Source: Cupriavidus sp. WKF15
GTDB lineage: Bacteria; Pseudomonadota; Gammaproteobacteria; Burkholderiales; Burkholderiaceae
Length of the DNA stretch: 64,000 bases
NCBI RefSeq assembly: GCF_029278605.1
Contig: NZ_CP119573.1
Location: 1,240,001 to 1,304,000 of the forward strand
Reading direction: 5' to 3'
Numbering within the stretch: the first letter of the stretch is position 1; every line of letters begins with the position of its first letter. Of this stretch, positions 33,270 through 42,654 are shown piece after piece. The notes beneath the pieces were generated by a model that was not told where the DNA came from, made no database searches, and saw only the letters and a program-made list of their open reading frames with translations. The position numbers were made by a program, and so were the translations under genes.

Positions 33270-34652
33270 GTGCATTTTCCTGCTTCAAGCGCTGCCGCCG
33301 CCGTCATCCTGGCGGCCGTAGCTGGCCTGACGGCCCCGCTGGCCCAAGCCGCCAGCCAGCCGCTTCCGCCCGACGGGCCTTGCATGCCGCCGCCTCCCAA
33401 GGCCAGCCTGACACTGGCCCAGGCGCGCCAGGACGCGTTGCGCTGCAACCGCGACATCATTGCAGCGCGCCGCGGCGAAGAAGCCAGCCAGGCGGACATC
33501 CAGATCGCATCGCAACGCCCGAACCCTGTGCTGAGCGTGGGCGTGCAGAACATCAACCCGCACGCCGGTGTCGGCTCGGGCAACTTGCGCAGCAAGACCG
33601 TCGATTCGACCTTCCGCATCGACCAGCTGGTCGAGACCGCCAACAAGGGCAATCTGCGCAAGGATGCCGCGCAGAAGGCCAGCGTGGCGGCCGGCGAGGC
33701 ACTGCAGGCCGTGGTCGCGCAGCAGACCGGCGCGGTCGAGCAGGCGTTCTACGATGCCGTGGTCAGCCAGGAACGTGTCCAGGTGCTGACCGAGACGGTG
33801 GCGCTCTATACCCGCACGCAACAGGCCAACGAGACCCGGCTGAAGGCCGGTGATGTCTCGCGCGCCGACGTGACCAAGCTCCAGCTCGACAACCTGCGTG
33901 CGCAGAACGACATGCGGCAGGCCATGGCCGACCATATGCGCGACAAGGCGCAGCTGGCCCAGGCCATGGGGGTGCCGGGCACGCTGGCCGATAACCGCCT
34001 GGTGCCGGACTGGCCATCGCTCGACGAGCCGACGCCGCCGGTCGATCCGGATATCGCGCAGCGCCGTCCCGACGTGACCGCGGCCGAGGCCAGGCTGGCC
34101 GCCGCCGCCTCGGCGCGCGACCTGGCCCGCGCTGGCCGCGTGCCCGACGTGACCGTGGGCGCGCAATACGAGCACTACCCGGTTTCCGAGACCAACACGA
34201 ACGGCAGCGGCAACAGCTACGGCGTCTTTGTCTCCATCCCGCTGTTCGTGCGCCACAGCAACGGCGGCGAAGCGCGCCGCGCCGAGGTCGACTACTACGC
34301 CGCGCTCGACGACCGCAACCGGGTGCTGCTCGAGGCCCAGAACGAAGTCGAGCGCCTGCGCAACCAGCTCGAAGCCGCGCGCCTGTCGCTCAGGCAGATG
34401 CGCGAATCGGTCGTGCCCGCCGCCGAATCCGTGGCCGGAAGCGCCGAGTTTTCCTATACCAAGGGCGCCACCGGCGTGCTCGACCTGCTCGATGCGCGCC
34501 GCGCGCTGCGCCAGACCCGGCTCGACGCCACCAATGCACAGGGCGACTATGCCAAAGCCTTGTCGGCATACCGCACGGCGTTGCAGTCCACCACCACTCC
34601 CGTCAGCTCCATCCCGAATTCCCAGGTCCGTACCGATGCGCCGCGTCCCTAA
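33270..34652 (+). CDS. Outer-membrane factor of a heavy-metal RND efflux system (CzcC-like)
   Basis: The product is 460 residues from the GTG chosen here. An Ala-rich signal peptide (AAAAVILAAVAGLTAPLAQA) follows. Two outer-membrane-efflux repeats of the TolC fold are seen: SLTLAQARQDALRCNRDIIA with long coiled-coil helices, and the second half from RPDVTAAEARLAAAASARDL. It forms the outer-membrane duct for the adjacent MFP and RND genes. The start is uncertain: there is no ATG near the signal peptide and no strong ribosome binding site, and an ATG at 33120 would add 50 poorly hydrophobic residues. It overlaps the next gene by 17 bases. Confidence 0.85.
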   Translation: MHFPASSAAAAVILAAVAGLTAPLAQAASQPLPPDGPCMPPPPKASLTLAQARQDALRCNRDIIAARRGEEASQADIQIASQRPNPVLSVGVQNINPHAGVGSGNLRSKTVDSTFRIDQLVETANKGNLRKDAAQKASVAAGEALQAVVAQQTGAVEQAFYDAVVSQERVQVLTETVALYTRTQQANETRLKAGDVSRADVTKLQLDNLRAQNDMRQAMADHMRDKAQLAQAMGVPGTLADNRLVPDWPSLDEPTPPVDPDIAQRRPDVTAAEARLAAAASARDLARAGRVPDVTVGAQYEHYPVSETNTNGSGNSYGVFVSIPLFVRHSNGGEARRAEVDYYAALDDRNRVLLEAQNEVERLRNQLEAARLSLRQMRESVVPAAESVAGSAEFSYTKGATGVLDLLDARRALRQTRLDATNAQGDYAKALSAYRTALQSTTTPVSSIPNSQVRTDAPRP

Positions 34653-35844
34653 TCTGCTGTCCGAAGTGTTCCAGTTTTCCCGCGCCGGCATGCCCGCGCG
34701 CGTGGCCGCCTTGTCCCTGTGCGCGCTCGCGCTTGCCGCGTGCGGCAAGGACGAAGCGCCCAAAGCCGATGACGAGCCCAAGGTGAGCGGCGAGACCGTC
34801 CAGTTCCCGGCCAGCGTGAAGGCGCTGCCAGGCATCGCGGGCGAGCCGGCCCATACCGGTGGCGAGCGCATGCTGAGCCTGCCGGGCCGCCTGGTCTGGA
34901 ATGAGGATAAGACCGTGCGCGTGTCCACGCCGTTCGCGGGCCGCGTGACGGAAATCCTGGTGCAGCCCGGCACCACGGTGAAGGCTGGCCAGCCGCTGGC
35001 CAACCTGACTTCGTCGGACTTCGGCGTGGCCCAGGCCGACGCGCGCAAGGCCGCCGCCGACAACGCTGTGGCCTCCAAGGCGCTGGCTCGCCAACGTGAG
35101 CTGTACGCGGCCGGTGTGATCGCGCAGAAAGACCTGGAACAAGCCCAAGGTGAAGCAGCCCGCGCGACCGCCGACCTGCAGCGCACGCAGGCCGCGTTGC
35201 GCCAGTACGGTGCGATCGTGGGCGAGGGCGTCAACCGCTTTGCCCTGCGCAGCCCCATTGACGGCCTGGTGGTGGAACGCAACATCAACCCCGGCATGGA
35301 ACTGCGCCCGGACCAGCCCACCACCGCGCCGCTGTTCCTGGTGACCGATCCCACCACGCTGTGGGCGCAGGTGGATGCCGCCGAGGCGGACATGGGCCTG
35401 TTCAAGGCCGGTGTGAACGTGCAACTGTCCACCGCCGCGTACCCGGGCGAAACCTTCACCGGTACCGTGGTGAAGATGGCCGACTATGTCGATCCCACCG
35501 CGCGCAGCATCAAGGTGCGCCTCACCGTTCCCAATCCCGATCGGCGCCTGAAGGCCGAGATGTTCGTCACGGCAAAACTGAAGGCCGCCTCGTTTACCGG
35601 CATCGCGGTGTCCTCCAAGGCCGTGTTCCTGGCTGATAACCGCAACTATGTGTTCGTGCGGACTGCCGCGAATACCTTCGTGCGGCGCCCGGTGAAAGTG
35701 GGCGTGTCGCTGCCCGGTATCACCGAAGTGCTCGACGGCATCAAGGACGGCGAAATCGTGGTGACCGAAGGCAACCTGTACCTGCAGGACATCCTGCGCG
35801 ACGCCACCGCCGTCAACAAGGCGCGCGCTGCGGCCAAGCAATAA
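34636..35844 (+). CDS. Periplasmic adaptor (membrane fusion) protein of heavy-metal RND system, CzcB-like
   Basis: The product is 402 residues. A lipobox (LALAAC, about residue 30-35) makes it a lipoprotein anchored in the inner membrane. The biotinyl-lipoyl half-motifs (FAGRVTEILVQPGTTVKAGQ and RSPIDGLVVERNINPGMELR) flank a coiled-coil hairpin (ARKAAADNAVASKALARQRE). Beta-barrel and membrane-proximal domains follow. It links the RND pump to the outer-membrane factor. The ATG overlaps the CzcC-like stop by 17 bases, and the RND gene starts 13 bases after the stop, so this is a tight operon. Confidence 0.9.
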   Translation: MRRVPNLLSEVFQFSRAGMPARVAALSLCALALAACGKDEAPKADDEPKVSGETVQFPASVKALPGIAGEPAHTGGERMLSLPGRLVWNEDKTVRVSTPFAGRVTEILVQPGTTVKAGQPLANLTSSDFGVAQADARKAAADNAVASKALARQRELYAAGVIAQKDLEQAQGEAARATADLQRTQAALRQYGAIVGEGVNRFALRSPIDGLVVERNINPGMELRPDQPTTAPLFLVTDPTTLWAQVDAAEADMGLFKAGVNVQLSTAAYPGETFTGTVVKMADYVDPTARSIKVRLTVPNPDRRLKAEMFVTAKLKAASFTGIAVSSKAVFLADNRNYVFVRTAANTFVRRPVKVGVSLPGITEVLDGIKDGEIVVTEGNLYLQDILRDATAVNKARAAAKQ

Positions 35845-35857
35845 GGACGGCCGCCAG

Positions 35858-38800
35858 ATGATTTCGCGTATCGTCAATTTTGCCCTGCACCAGAAGCTGT
35901 TCGTCTGGCTGGGCCTGCTGATCTTCGTGGGCGGCGGCCTGGCCGCGTTCAAGAACCTGCCGATCGAGGCCTTCCCGGATGTGTCCGACATCCAGGTCAA
36001 CATCATCACGCTCTACCCCGGCCGCGCCGCGGAAGAAGTCGAGCGCCAGGTGACCATCCCGATCGAAACCGCGATGGCGGGCACGCCCAATTCGGTGCGC
36101 GTGTTCTCGCACACGCAGTTCGGCCTGTCGTTCATGATGGTGACCTTCAACGACAAGGCCACCGACGTGACCGCGCGCCAGCAGATCCTGGAGCGCCTGC
36201 GCGGCGTGGACCTGCCTGACGGCGTGCACCCGGACCTGGCGCCGCTGTCCACGGCAATCGGCGAGATCTACCGCTTCCGGCTGACGGGCAAGGGCTACAC
36301 GCCGCAGGAACTGCGCACGCTGCAGGACTGGGTGGTAGAGAAGAACATGCGGCAGGTGCCCGGCGTGGCGGACGTGGTCACCATCGGCGGCACCACCAAG
36401 CAGTACGAGGTGAACCCGAACCTGGCACGCATGCGCGACGCCAAGATCTCGCTGTCGCAGCTGTTCACCGCGCTGCAGCGGGCCAATTCCAACGCCGGCG
36501 GCGGCGCCGTGGCGAACGGGCGCCAGCAGTTCCTGTTGCGCTCGCTGGGCAGCTTCCGGACTTCGGCCGACATCGCCAATGTGGTGGTGGCCGAGAACAA
36601 CGGCACGCCGATCCTGGTCAAGGACATCGCCGAGGTGAAGATCGGCGCGGCGCCGCCGCAGGGCCTGATGGGACAGGACGACGAAGACGACATCGTCTCG
36701 GGCATCGTGGTGATGCGCAAGGGCGAGAACCCGTCGCTGGTGCTGGACGCGCTCAAGAAGAAGATCGATCTGCTCGACGACCAGATCCTGCCCAAGGGCG
36801 TGAAGATCGTGCCGTACTACGACCGTTCCACGCTGATCGACAAGACGCTGCACACGGTGTTCGGCAACCTGGTGGAAGGCGCGCTGCTGGTGATGGCGGT
36901 GCTCTACCTGTTCCTGGCCAACGTGCGCGCGGCGGCCATCGTGGCGCTGGTGATCCCGCTGGCGCTGCTGTCGACCTTCATCGGGCTGACCTGGGTCGGC
37001 ATCCCGGCCAACCTGCTGTCTTTGGGCGCGATGGACTTCGGTATCATCGTCGACGGCGCGGTGATCGTGGTCGAGAACATCTTCAAGCGCCTGGGCGAGC
37101 TGAAGGAACAGCAGATCCAGGACAGCAAGGCGCGGCTCTACGCGATCCTGCAGGCCACCACGGAAGTCGGCCGGCCGACCGTGTTCTCGATGGTGATCAT
37201 CATCGCCGCGCACATCCCGATCTTCACCTTGCAACGGCATGAAGGGAAGATCTTCGCGCCGATGGCCTATACCGTGACGGGCGCGCTGATCGGTTCGCTG
37301 ATCATCTCGCTGACGCTGGTGCCGCTGCTGTGCCATCTGCTGCTGAAGAAGAACATTGCGCACGACGACAACTTCGTGGTGCGCTACTGCAAGCAGTTGT
37401 ACGAGCCCATGCTGGCCTGGGCCCTCGACAACAAGAAGACGGTGGTGGGCGTGGCGCTGGGCCTGCTGGTGGCGACCGTCGGCGTGGGCAAGTTCCTGGG
37501 CAGCGAATTCCTGCCCGAACTCGACGAAGGCTCGATGTGGGTCAGCTTCGACCTGCCGGCCTCGGTTTCGATCGACGAGGCCCGCGGCCAGGCGCGCAAG
37601 CTGCGCGGCGTGATCCGCAAGACGCCGGAAGTCAACACGACCATCTCCAAGGTGGGCCGCCCCGACGACGGCACCGACCCGAAGCTGATCAACACCGTTG
37701 AAATCCTTGTCGACCTGAAGAACGACAAACAATGGCGCGCCGGCTACGACAAGCGCAAGATCATCGAGGAGATCAACCACAACCTGCGCCAGCTGCCGGG
37801 CATCGAGCCCAACTTCTCGCAGCCGGTGCGTGACAACATCCTGGAGTCGATCTCGCAGATCAAGGGCCAGATCGTCATCAAGGTGCAGAGCGACAGCCTG
37901 GAGCACAACAAGCAGGTGGCGGACCAGATCCTGGCCAATGTGCAGTCGGTCAAGGGCGTCATGCGCGCCTTTATCGACCGTGACGGCGAACTGCCGCAGT
38001 ACGTGCTCGATTTCGACCGCGCCCAGGCCGCGCGCTACGGCATCAACGTGGCCGATGTGCAGGACCTGATGGAAACCGCGCTGGCCGGCAAGGCTGCCAC
38101 GGAGCTGTGGGAAGGGGAAAAGCACTTCAGCGTGGCCGTGCGCCTGAAGCCGTCGGAGCGCGAGCTGCCGAACCTGCCGAACATCTTCATGCAGACCGCC
38201 GATGGCGCGCAGGTGCCGCTGTCGCAGCTGGTGACGTTCCGTGCTGCCTCGGGCGCGATGAACATCAGCCGCGAAAACGGCCAGCGCACCACCTCGATCG
38301 GCATCTTCATCCACGACCGCGACATGGGCAGCGTGGTGAAGGACATGCAGGCGCTGGTGGCGAAGAACGTGAAGGCGGACGACGTCAAGATCAGCTGGTC
38401 GGGCGAGTTCGAGAACCAGGAACGCGCCATGGCGCGGCTGTCGATCGTGGTGCCGCTGTCGGTGCTGGTGATCTTCCTGCTGCTGTTCAATGCGTTCAAG
38501 TCGTTCAAGAGCGCCACGCTGATCATCTCGAACATCCCGTTCGCACTGATCGGCGGCGTGTTCGCGCTGTTCCTGACGGGCATCCCGCTGTCGGTGTCGG
38601 CGGCCATCGGCTTCATCGCACTGTTCGGGCAGGCCGTGCTGAACGGCGTGGTGATGGTGACGTACTTCAACCAGCTGCGCGATGAAGGCATGCCGGTGCG
38701 CCAGGCCGTGCTGACCGGCTCGATGGACCGCCTGCGCACGGTGCTGATGACGGCGCTGCTGGCGATGCTGGGCCTGTTCCCGATGGCGATCTCGCGCGCC

Positions 38801-38977
38801 ATCGGCTCCGAGACCCAGCGCCCGCTCGCCATCGTCATCATCGGCGGCCTGATCACCGCAACGATGCTGACGCTGATCGTGCTGCCCACGCTGTACGAGT
38901 GGATGGTGGGCCGCAACTGGCCCGACGAGGAAGTCGACGAGCCAAACAACCGGTTGTCGGACTCGCTGTCCTCCTGA
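35858..38977 (+). CDS. Heavy-metal efflux RND transporter, CzcA family
   Basis: The product is 1039 residues, the usual length, with 12 transmembrane segments and two large periplasmic loops. The transmembrane-4 motif DFGIIVDGAVIVVEN (393-407) has the DFG-x3-DGA-x3-VEN pattern of divalent-cation exporters such as CzcA and CnrA, not the monovalent Cu/Ag type. The pump uses the proton gradient to move metal from periplasm or cytoplasm across the outer membrane. The ion (Zn, Co, Cd, Ni) cannot be named from sequence alone. No metal-responsive regulator is adjacent. Confidence 0.93.
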   Translation: MISRIVNFALHQKLFVWLGLLIFVGGGLAAFKNLPIEAFPDVSDIQVNIITLYPGRAAEEVERQVTIPIETAMAGTPNSVRVFSHTQFGLSFMMVTFNDKATDVTARQQILERLRGVDLPDGVHPDLAPLSTAIGEIYRFRLTGKGYTPQELRTLQDWVVEKNMRQVPGVADVVTIGGTTKQYEVNPNLARMRDAKISLSQLFTALQRANSNAGGGAVANGRQQFLLRSLGSFRTSADIANVVVAENNGTPILVKDIAEVKIGAAPPQGLMGQDDEDDIVSGIVVMRKGENPSLVLDALKKKIDLLDDQILPKGVKIVPYYDRSTLIDKTLHTVFGNLVEGALLVMAVLYLFLANVRAAAIVALVIPLALLSTFIGLTWVGIPANLLSLGAMDFGIIVDGAVIVVENIFKRLGELKEQQIQDSKARLYAILQATTEVGRPTVFSMVIIIAAHIPIFTLQRHEGKIFAPMAYTVTGALIGSLIISLTLVPLLCHLLLKKNIAHDDNFVVRYCKQLYEPMLAWALDNKKTVVGVALGLLVATVGVGKFLGSEFLPELDEGSMWVSFDLPASVSIDEARGQARKLRGVIRKTPEVNTTISKVGRPDDGTDPKLINTVEILVDLKNDKQWRAGYDKRKIIEEINHNLRQLPGIEPNFSQPVRDNILESISQIKGQIVIKVQSDSLEHNKQVADQILANVQSVKGVMRAFIDRDGELPQYVLDFDRAQAARYGINVADVQDLMETALAGKAATELWEGEKHFSVAVRLKPSERELPNLPNIFMQTADGAQVPLSQLVTFRAASGAMNISRENGQRTTSIGIFIHDRDMGSVVKDMQALVAKNVKADDVKISWSGEFENQERAMARLSIVVPLSVLVIFLLLFNAFKSFKSATLIISNIPFALIGGVFALFLTGIPLSVSAAIGFIALFGQAVLNGVVMVTYFNQLRDEGMPVRQAVLTGSMDRLRTVLMTALLAMLGLFPMAISRAIGSETQRPLAIVIIGGLITATMLTLIVLPTLYEWMVGRNWPDEEVDEPNNRLSDSLSS

Positions 38978-38991
38978 TGTAAGCCGTAACA

Positions 38992-39017
38992 AGGCCCGTC
39001 CCCCAGACGGGCCTTTT
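38992..39017 (+). terminator. Terminator of the RND efflux operon
   Basis: A 10-bp stem, AAGGCCCGTC (38992-39001) and GACGGGCCTT (39006-39015), has a 4-base loop and TTTT at its end. Confidence 0.88.
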
Positions 39018-39253
39018 GTTTGCGGGGCACGGAATGGCCATGCCCGGCATCGCCCCTTCGCCTCGCAGGCGTCCCTTTTCCCTCGCCCGGCCATGGCTCT
39101 GTCGGAATCCTCTGACGCCGCTTTCGGAACGCTACTCCTGCAGGAGCGGCGGCTCAAAACCTACGCTGAACACATGCAGCAGGGCCGCCGGGGGAACCCG
39201 GCTGTCAGCTGCGACGGCAATCCCGCCAATCATTCACGTGGAAGGAGTCCGAC

Positions 39254-39835
39254 ATGATGAAGAAATGGCTGTCAGCAGCAGTGTGTTCGATGATGGTTGC
39301 CGTCCCGGCAAGCTATGTCATGGCCCAGACCCACCCAGCCGGGTCCAAGGCCGACTATGACACCGCAGTCAAGCAGGCCGACGACAATTACAAGGCAGCC
39401 AAGGGCAAGTGCGATGGCATGAGCGGGAACGCCAAGGACGTGTGCAAGGCCGAGGCCAAGCGCGACCGCGACGTCGCCAAGGCCGACGCCGAAGCCAAGC
39501 GCGACGGTACCGAAAAGGCGCGTGCCAAGGCCATGAAGACCAAGGCCGACCGCGACTACGACGTGGCCAAGGAAATGTGCGACGACAAGTCCGGCAACGA
39601 CAAGGACGTGTGCAAGAAGGACGCCAAGACAGCCCATGAGAAGGCCCTGGGTGAGGCCAAGATCGAAAAGGCCGCCGCGACCGGTACGCGCACCGATGTC
39701 GCCGAAGCCCGTCGCGATGCACGCAAGGACACCATGGACGCCGCCTACAAGGCTGACAAGGAGCGTTGCGACGCGATGACAGGCGACAGCAAGGACAAGT
39801 GCGTGGCAGATGTGAAGGCCAAGTACGGCCGCTAA
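39254..39835 (+). CDS. Secreted Lys/Ala/Asp-rich protein with three C-x10-C repeats
   Basis: The product is 193 residues with a signal peptide (1-24, ending YVMA-QT). Three copies of the pattern C-D-x2-[ST]-G-[ND]-x-K-D-x-C occur at C53-C64, C109-C120 and C172-C183. Each is followed by a charged helix (for example KAEAKRDRDVAKADAEAKRD). The six cysteines would form three local disulfides in the periplasm, or metal sites. Automatic tools often call such Lys/Ala-rich sequences TolA-like, but no TolA domain is visible. AAGGAG precedes the ATG. Function unknown; it lies after the metal pump operon's terminator, so it is a separate unit. Confidence 0.82.
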   Translation: MMKKWLSAAVCSMMVAVPASYVMAQTHPAGSKADYDTAVKQADDNYKAAKGKCDGMSGNAKDVCKAEAKRDRDVAKADAEAKRDGTEKARAKAMKTKADRDYDVAKEMCDDKSGNDKDVCKKDAKTAHEKALGEAKIEKAAATGTRTDVAEARRDARKDTMDAAYKADKERCDAMTGDSKDKCVADVKAKYGR

Positions 39836-39899
39836 GCCGGCCGGTACCGAAGCCGGCATGCGCCGACCATCACGGAACATCGACGACAAGGAGCACCAC

Positions 39900-40103
39900 A
39901 TGAACTGGGAACAGATCGAAGGAAAGTGGGACCAGGCCAAGGGCAAGATCAAGGAAAAGTGGGGCAAGCTCACCGATGACGACATCACGCAGATCAAGGG
40001 CAAGCGCGACCAGCTTGCCGGTCGCATCCGCGAGCGCTACGGCTACACGAAGGAGCGTGTCGAGGAAGAAATGAAGCAGTGGGAGAACGACGCGCGCTGG
40101 TAA
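39900..40103 (+). CDS. CsbD family stress protein
   Basis: The product is 67 residues, starting MNWEQIEGKWDQAKGKIKEK. The pattern WxQxxGKxKxxWGKLTDDDI followed by GKRDQLAGRIRERYG is diagnostic of the CsbD family, small general-stress proteins of unknown biochemical role in the cytoplasm. AAGGAG lies upstream of the ATG. It is 64 bases after the C-x10-C protein gene on the same strand and may be cotranscribed with it. Confidence 0.92.
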   Translation: MNWEQIEGKWDQAKGKIKEKWGKLTDDDITQIKGKRDQLAGRIRERYGYTKERVEEEMKQWENDARW

Positions 40104-40301
40104 GCGTCGGCAGCCCGGAAGCGGGGCGGCGGCAGGGTGCGCAAGCACTCCGCCGCCGCCCTGGTGTTTCTGGAACCCCCAGCTAGTAGGGGATGCGTTA
40201 AGCGCAAGTTAGCTCAGAATGCAATCAAATGATGCACGCCGCAGGCTGCCCCGACTTAACATGTCGTGTTGCTTCGGGGACACCCACTCACCGCGCCACG
40301 C

Positions 40302-41720
40302 ATGTACGCCGCCCTGCCAGCCTTCGTCTCGTCCACCTTTCTCGGTTACGGCCTCTATGTGCTGGTGACCAAGGGCGTGACGCGCGTGTCGGCGTCGTTC
40401 TTTCTGCTGTGCGTGACCACCTTCGCCTGGCAGGGGACGTGGGTCTTCCTGTTCCAGGCCCAGCATCCCGACGTGGCCACGCTGCTCGCGCGGCTCGGCT
40501 ACCTGTTCATCCTGTTCCTGCCGACGACGTACTATCACTTCATCGCCGAGGTGACCGAGCGGCGCGATGAGCGGCCGATCCTGCTTGCCTCGTATGGCAT
40601 GAGCGTGGTCCTGGCCATGCTGCTGCTGTCGAGCAACCAGGTGGTGGCGGGCTACTATACGTACTTCTTCGGTGACTACCCGAAGGCCGGCCCGCTGCAT
40701 CCGCTGCATCTGTTGCAGACCGTGCTGGTGGCGATGCGCAGTGCCTGGATCCTGCTCGAAGCCCGCCGCAACGCGACCGCGGAACGCCGCAAGCGCTACA
40801 ACCTGTGCCTCATGGCGGTGGTGCTGTACTCGCTGGCGGCCGTGGACTACGCGGCCAACTACGGTTATGCCTTCTACCCGCCCGGCGTGGTGTTCGTGGC
40901 CTTGAGCCTTGGCATGCTCGCGGTCAGCGTGGTGCGCTACGACCTGATGCATCCGTATTCGCTGGCCGCCACGGTGGCGCATGAAGTGCGCACGCCGCTC
41001 GCTTCCATCCGCATGCAGGCGCAGGAGATGGCGCGGACCTGGCCCGAGGTGCTGCAGGGCTACCGGCTGGCCGTGGAGCACGGGCTGTGCGAAGACCGCA
41101 TGCGTCCCGGCCAGCTCGAGCGGGTGTCCAGCCTGGTGGGCGCGATTACCAGGGAGGTGGATGGCACCAGCACCGTCATCGACATGGCGCTGGCCTCGGT
41201 CACGCTGGAGCGACTGGACCGCAGCACCTTCGCGCCCCACGGCATCGGCGACTGCGTGCGCGCCGCACTCGAACGCTATCCGTTCCAGGGCGACGATCGT
41301 GCCCGCGTGCAGGTGCGCGGCATCGACGACGCCTGGCGCTTCGTGGGCTCGGACACGCTGCTGGTGTACGTGCTGTTCAACCTGCTGAAGAATGCGCTCC
41401 ATGCGATCCGCGCGCGCGGCGACGGCGGTATCGACATTGTCGGCTCGGCCGAGGGCCCGTTTCACATCGTGCGCTTCCGCGACACCGGCTCCGGCATTCC
41501 GGCGAACGTCTTGCCGCGCATCTTCGATCCCTTCTTCTCCACCAAGGCGCATGGTACCGGCGCCGGGCTGGGGCTGGCGTTCTGCCGCCGGGCCATCGAG
41601 TCGTTCGGCGGGCGCATCGAGTGCGAGTCCGTGGCCGGCTCGCATACCACCTTCACGCTGCGGCTGCCGCGCTTCACGCCCATGGCGGACGGGCGCCTGC
41701 GCGCCAGCGTCGCCGGCTGA
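40302..41720 (+). CDS. Orphan sensor histidine kinase with multi-helix membrane domain
   Basis: The product is 472 residues from the ATG at 40302 (a GTG 12 codons earlier is possible). Residues 1-215 hold about seven transmembrane helices and no large periplasmic loop, like the membrane sensor domains of CqsS, LqsS and PhcS-type quorum-sensing kinases. The H-box is AHEVRTPLASIRMQAQEM with H227. The N-box is LFNLLKNALHAI, and the G-boxes are DTGSGIP and GTGAGLGLAF. It autophosphorylates on His227. No response regulator or autoinducer synthase gene is adjacent, so the signal and partner are unknown. Confidence 0.85.
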   Translation: MYAALPAFVSSTFLGYGLYVLVTKGVTRVSASFFLLCVTTFAWQGTWVFLFQAQHPDVATLLARLGYLFILFLPTTYYHFIAEVTERRDERPILLASYGMSVVLAMLLLSSNQVVAGYYTYFFGDYPKAGPLHPLHLLQTVLVAMRSAWILLEARRNATAERRKRYNLCLMAVVLYSLAAVDYAANYGYAFYPPGVVFVALSLGMLAVSVVRYDLMHPYSLAATVAHEVRTPLASIRMQAQEMARTWPEVLQGYRLAVEHGLCEDRMRPGQLERVSSLVGAITREVDGTSTVIDMALASVTLERLDRSTFAPHGIGDCVRAALERYPFQGDDRARVQVRGIDDAWRFVGSDTLLVYVLFNLLKNALHAIRARGDGGIDIVGSAEGPFHIVRFRDTGSGIPANVLPRIFDPFFSTKAHGTGAGLGLAFCRRAIESFGGRIECESVAGSHTTFTLRLPRFTPMADGRLRASVAG

Positions 41721-41802
41721 CCCCGATCCGGCGGCGCCGGGCCTGCATCTCGGCCCGCGGTCTTGCCGGCCGCGGGCCGACGATTGCTAGCGCTACCTGG
41801 CC

Positions 41803-42300
41803 TTAGCTGGCCAGTGCCGGCAGGACCAGTTCATATTCCTTGACGCGCTCGATGATGCCGCGCGGGAAGCGGCTGATCCGCTTTTCCTTGTCGGCAAAAA
41901 CGATCTGCTGGTACCCCAGCGACACCGGCTTGCCGCCGACGCAGAAGCGGAACAACAGATACGCCGAGCACTGCTTGACCTGGAACGTGTTCAGGTAGCA
42001 GTCCACGCGCTGGAATGGGAACGTCTCCTCGACATACTCCTGGTGTGCGCGCTTGGTCACGAAGACGCCGCCGGCTGCCAGCAGGTTGTCATGGATGCAT
42101 TCGTGGAACCAGCGTTCCCGGCAGATGCCCTGCCATTCGAAATAGCGGGCGAAATAGGTATTCATGAAGGCATTGGAATCCTTGAGATAGATATCGATCG
42201 CGTGGTGGAACGTCTTCTGCGGGGGTGTCTCCAGCAGGTCCTGGGTCAGCATGGCAGTACCGCGGTTCAGCACTTGGGGGATCACGTCTCGCATCAACAT
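41803..42300 (-). CDS. Hot-dog fold acyl-CoA thioesterase-like protein
   Basis: The product is 165 residues. The segment MNTYFARYFEWQGICRERWF matches the hot-dog helix of thioesterases related to enediyne and 4-hydroxybenzoyl-CoA types. The later strands are QVKQCSAYLLFRFCVG and VSLGYQQIVFADKEKRISRF. No classic Asp in the 4HBT position is evident, so catalysis is not certain. CAGGAG lies 8 bases before the ATG at 42298-42300. It converges with the kinase gene (82-base gap). Substrate unknown. Confidence 0.78.
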   Translation of the reverse strand: MLMRDVIPQVLNRGTAMLTQDLLETPPQKTFHHAIDIYLKDSNAFMNTYFARYFEWQGICRERWFHECIHDNLLAAGGVFVTKRAHQEYVEETFPFQRVDCYLNTFQVKQCSAYLLFRFCVGGKPVSLGYQQIVFADKEKRISRFPRGIIERVKEYELVLPALAS

Positions 42301-42654
42301 GGATTGACTCCTGAGAATGACTGCGAAGCGGCAGTCGCGCAGGCCCCGGGGAAGTTGGGGCATAACGCATTCTGGCCGCTTGCTGCATGGCGTTGGCGCG
42401 AGGATGTGGTGCCGTTGGCACTGTGGCAACGCAGGCCGGGCGCGTGAAAGGCCTGGCCGTCGGGTGCCCGCCGACGCTGAAGCGGGCGCGAGCAGAGCGC
42501 CGCTCCCATAAGACGCGGGCGCATGATGGCGAGCAGCCGCGCTATTCGCCTTGGTCAGACGCTCGCCAACAACATCGCTGAAGGCTGGCAGCGCGCAACG
42601 GCATCCGTGCATTGTGCCTGCACCGGGAAGCCGTTGAATGACGGTGGGACTCGT
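42301..42654. other. Intergenic stretch, nothing recognised
   Basis: The promoter of the thioesterase-like gene should lie at its left end, and the 3' end of the glycosyltransferase gene lies to the right. Frames are short and overlapping. I see no RNA gene or marked repeat. Confidence 0.5.

Noticed and set aside
35813..39157. A 1114-codon open frame on the minus strand, antisense to the RND pump gene
   Set aside because: Its product is rich in His, Arg, Gln and Asp with no domain, as expected when a high-GC gene is read backwards. The plus-strand RND protein is certain.
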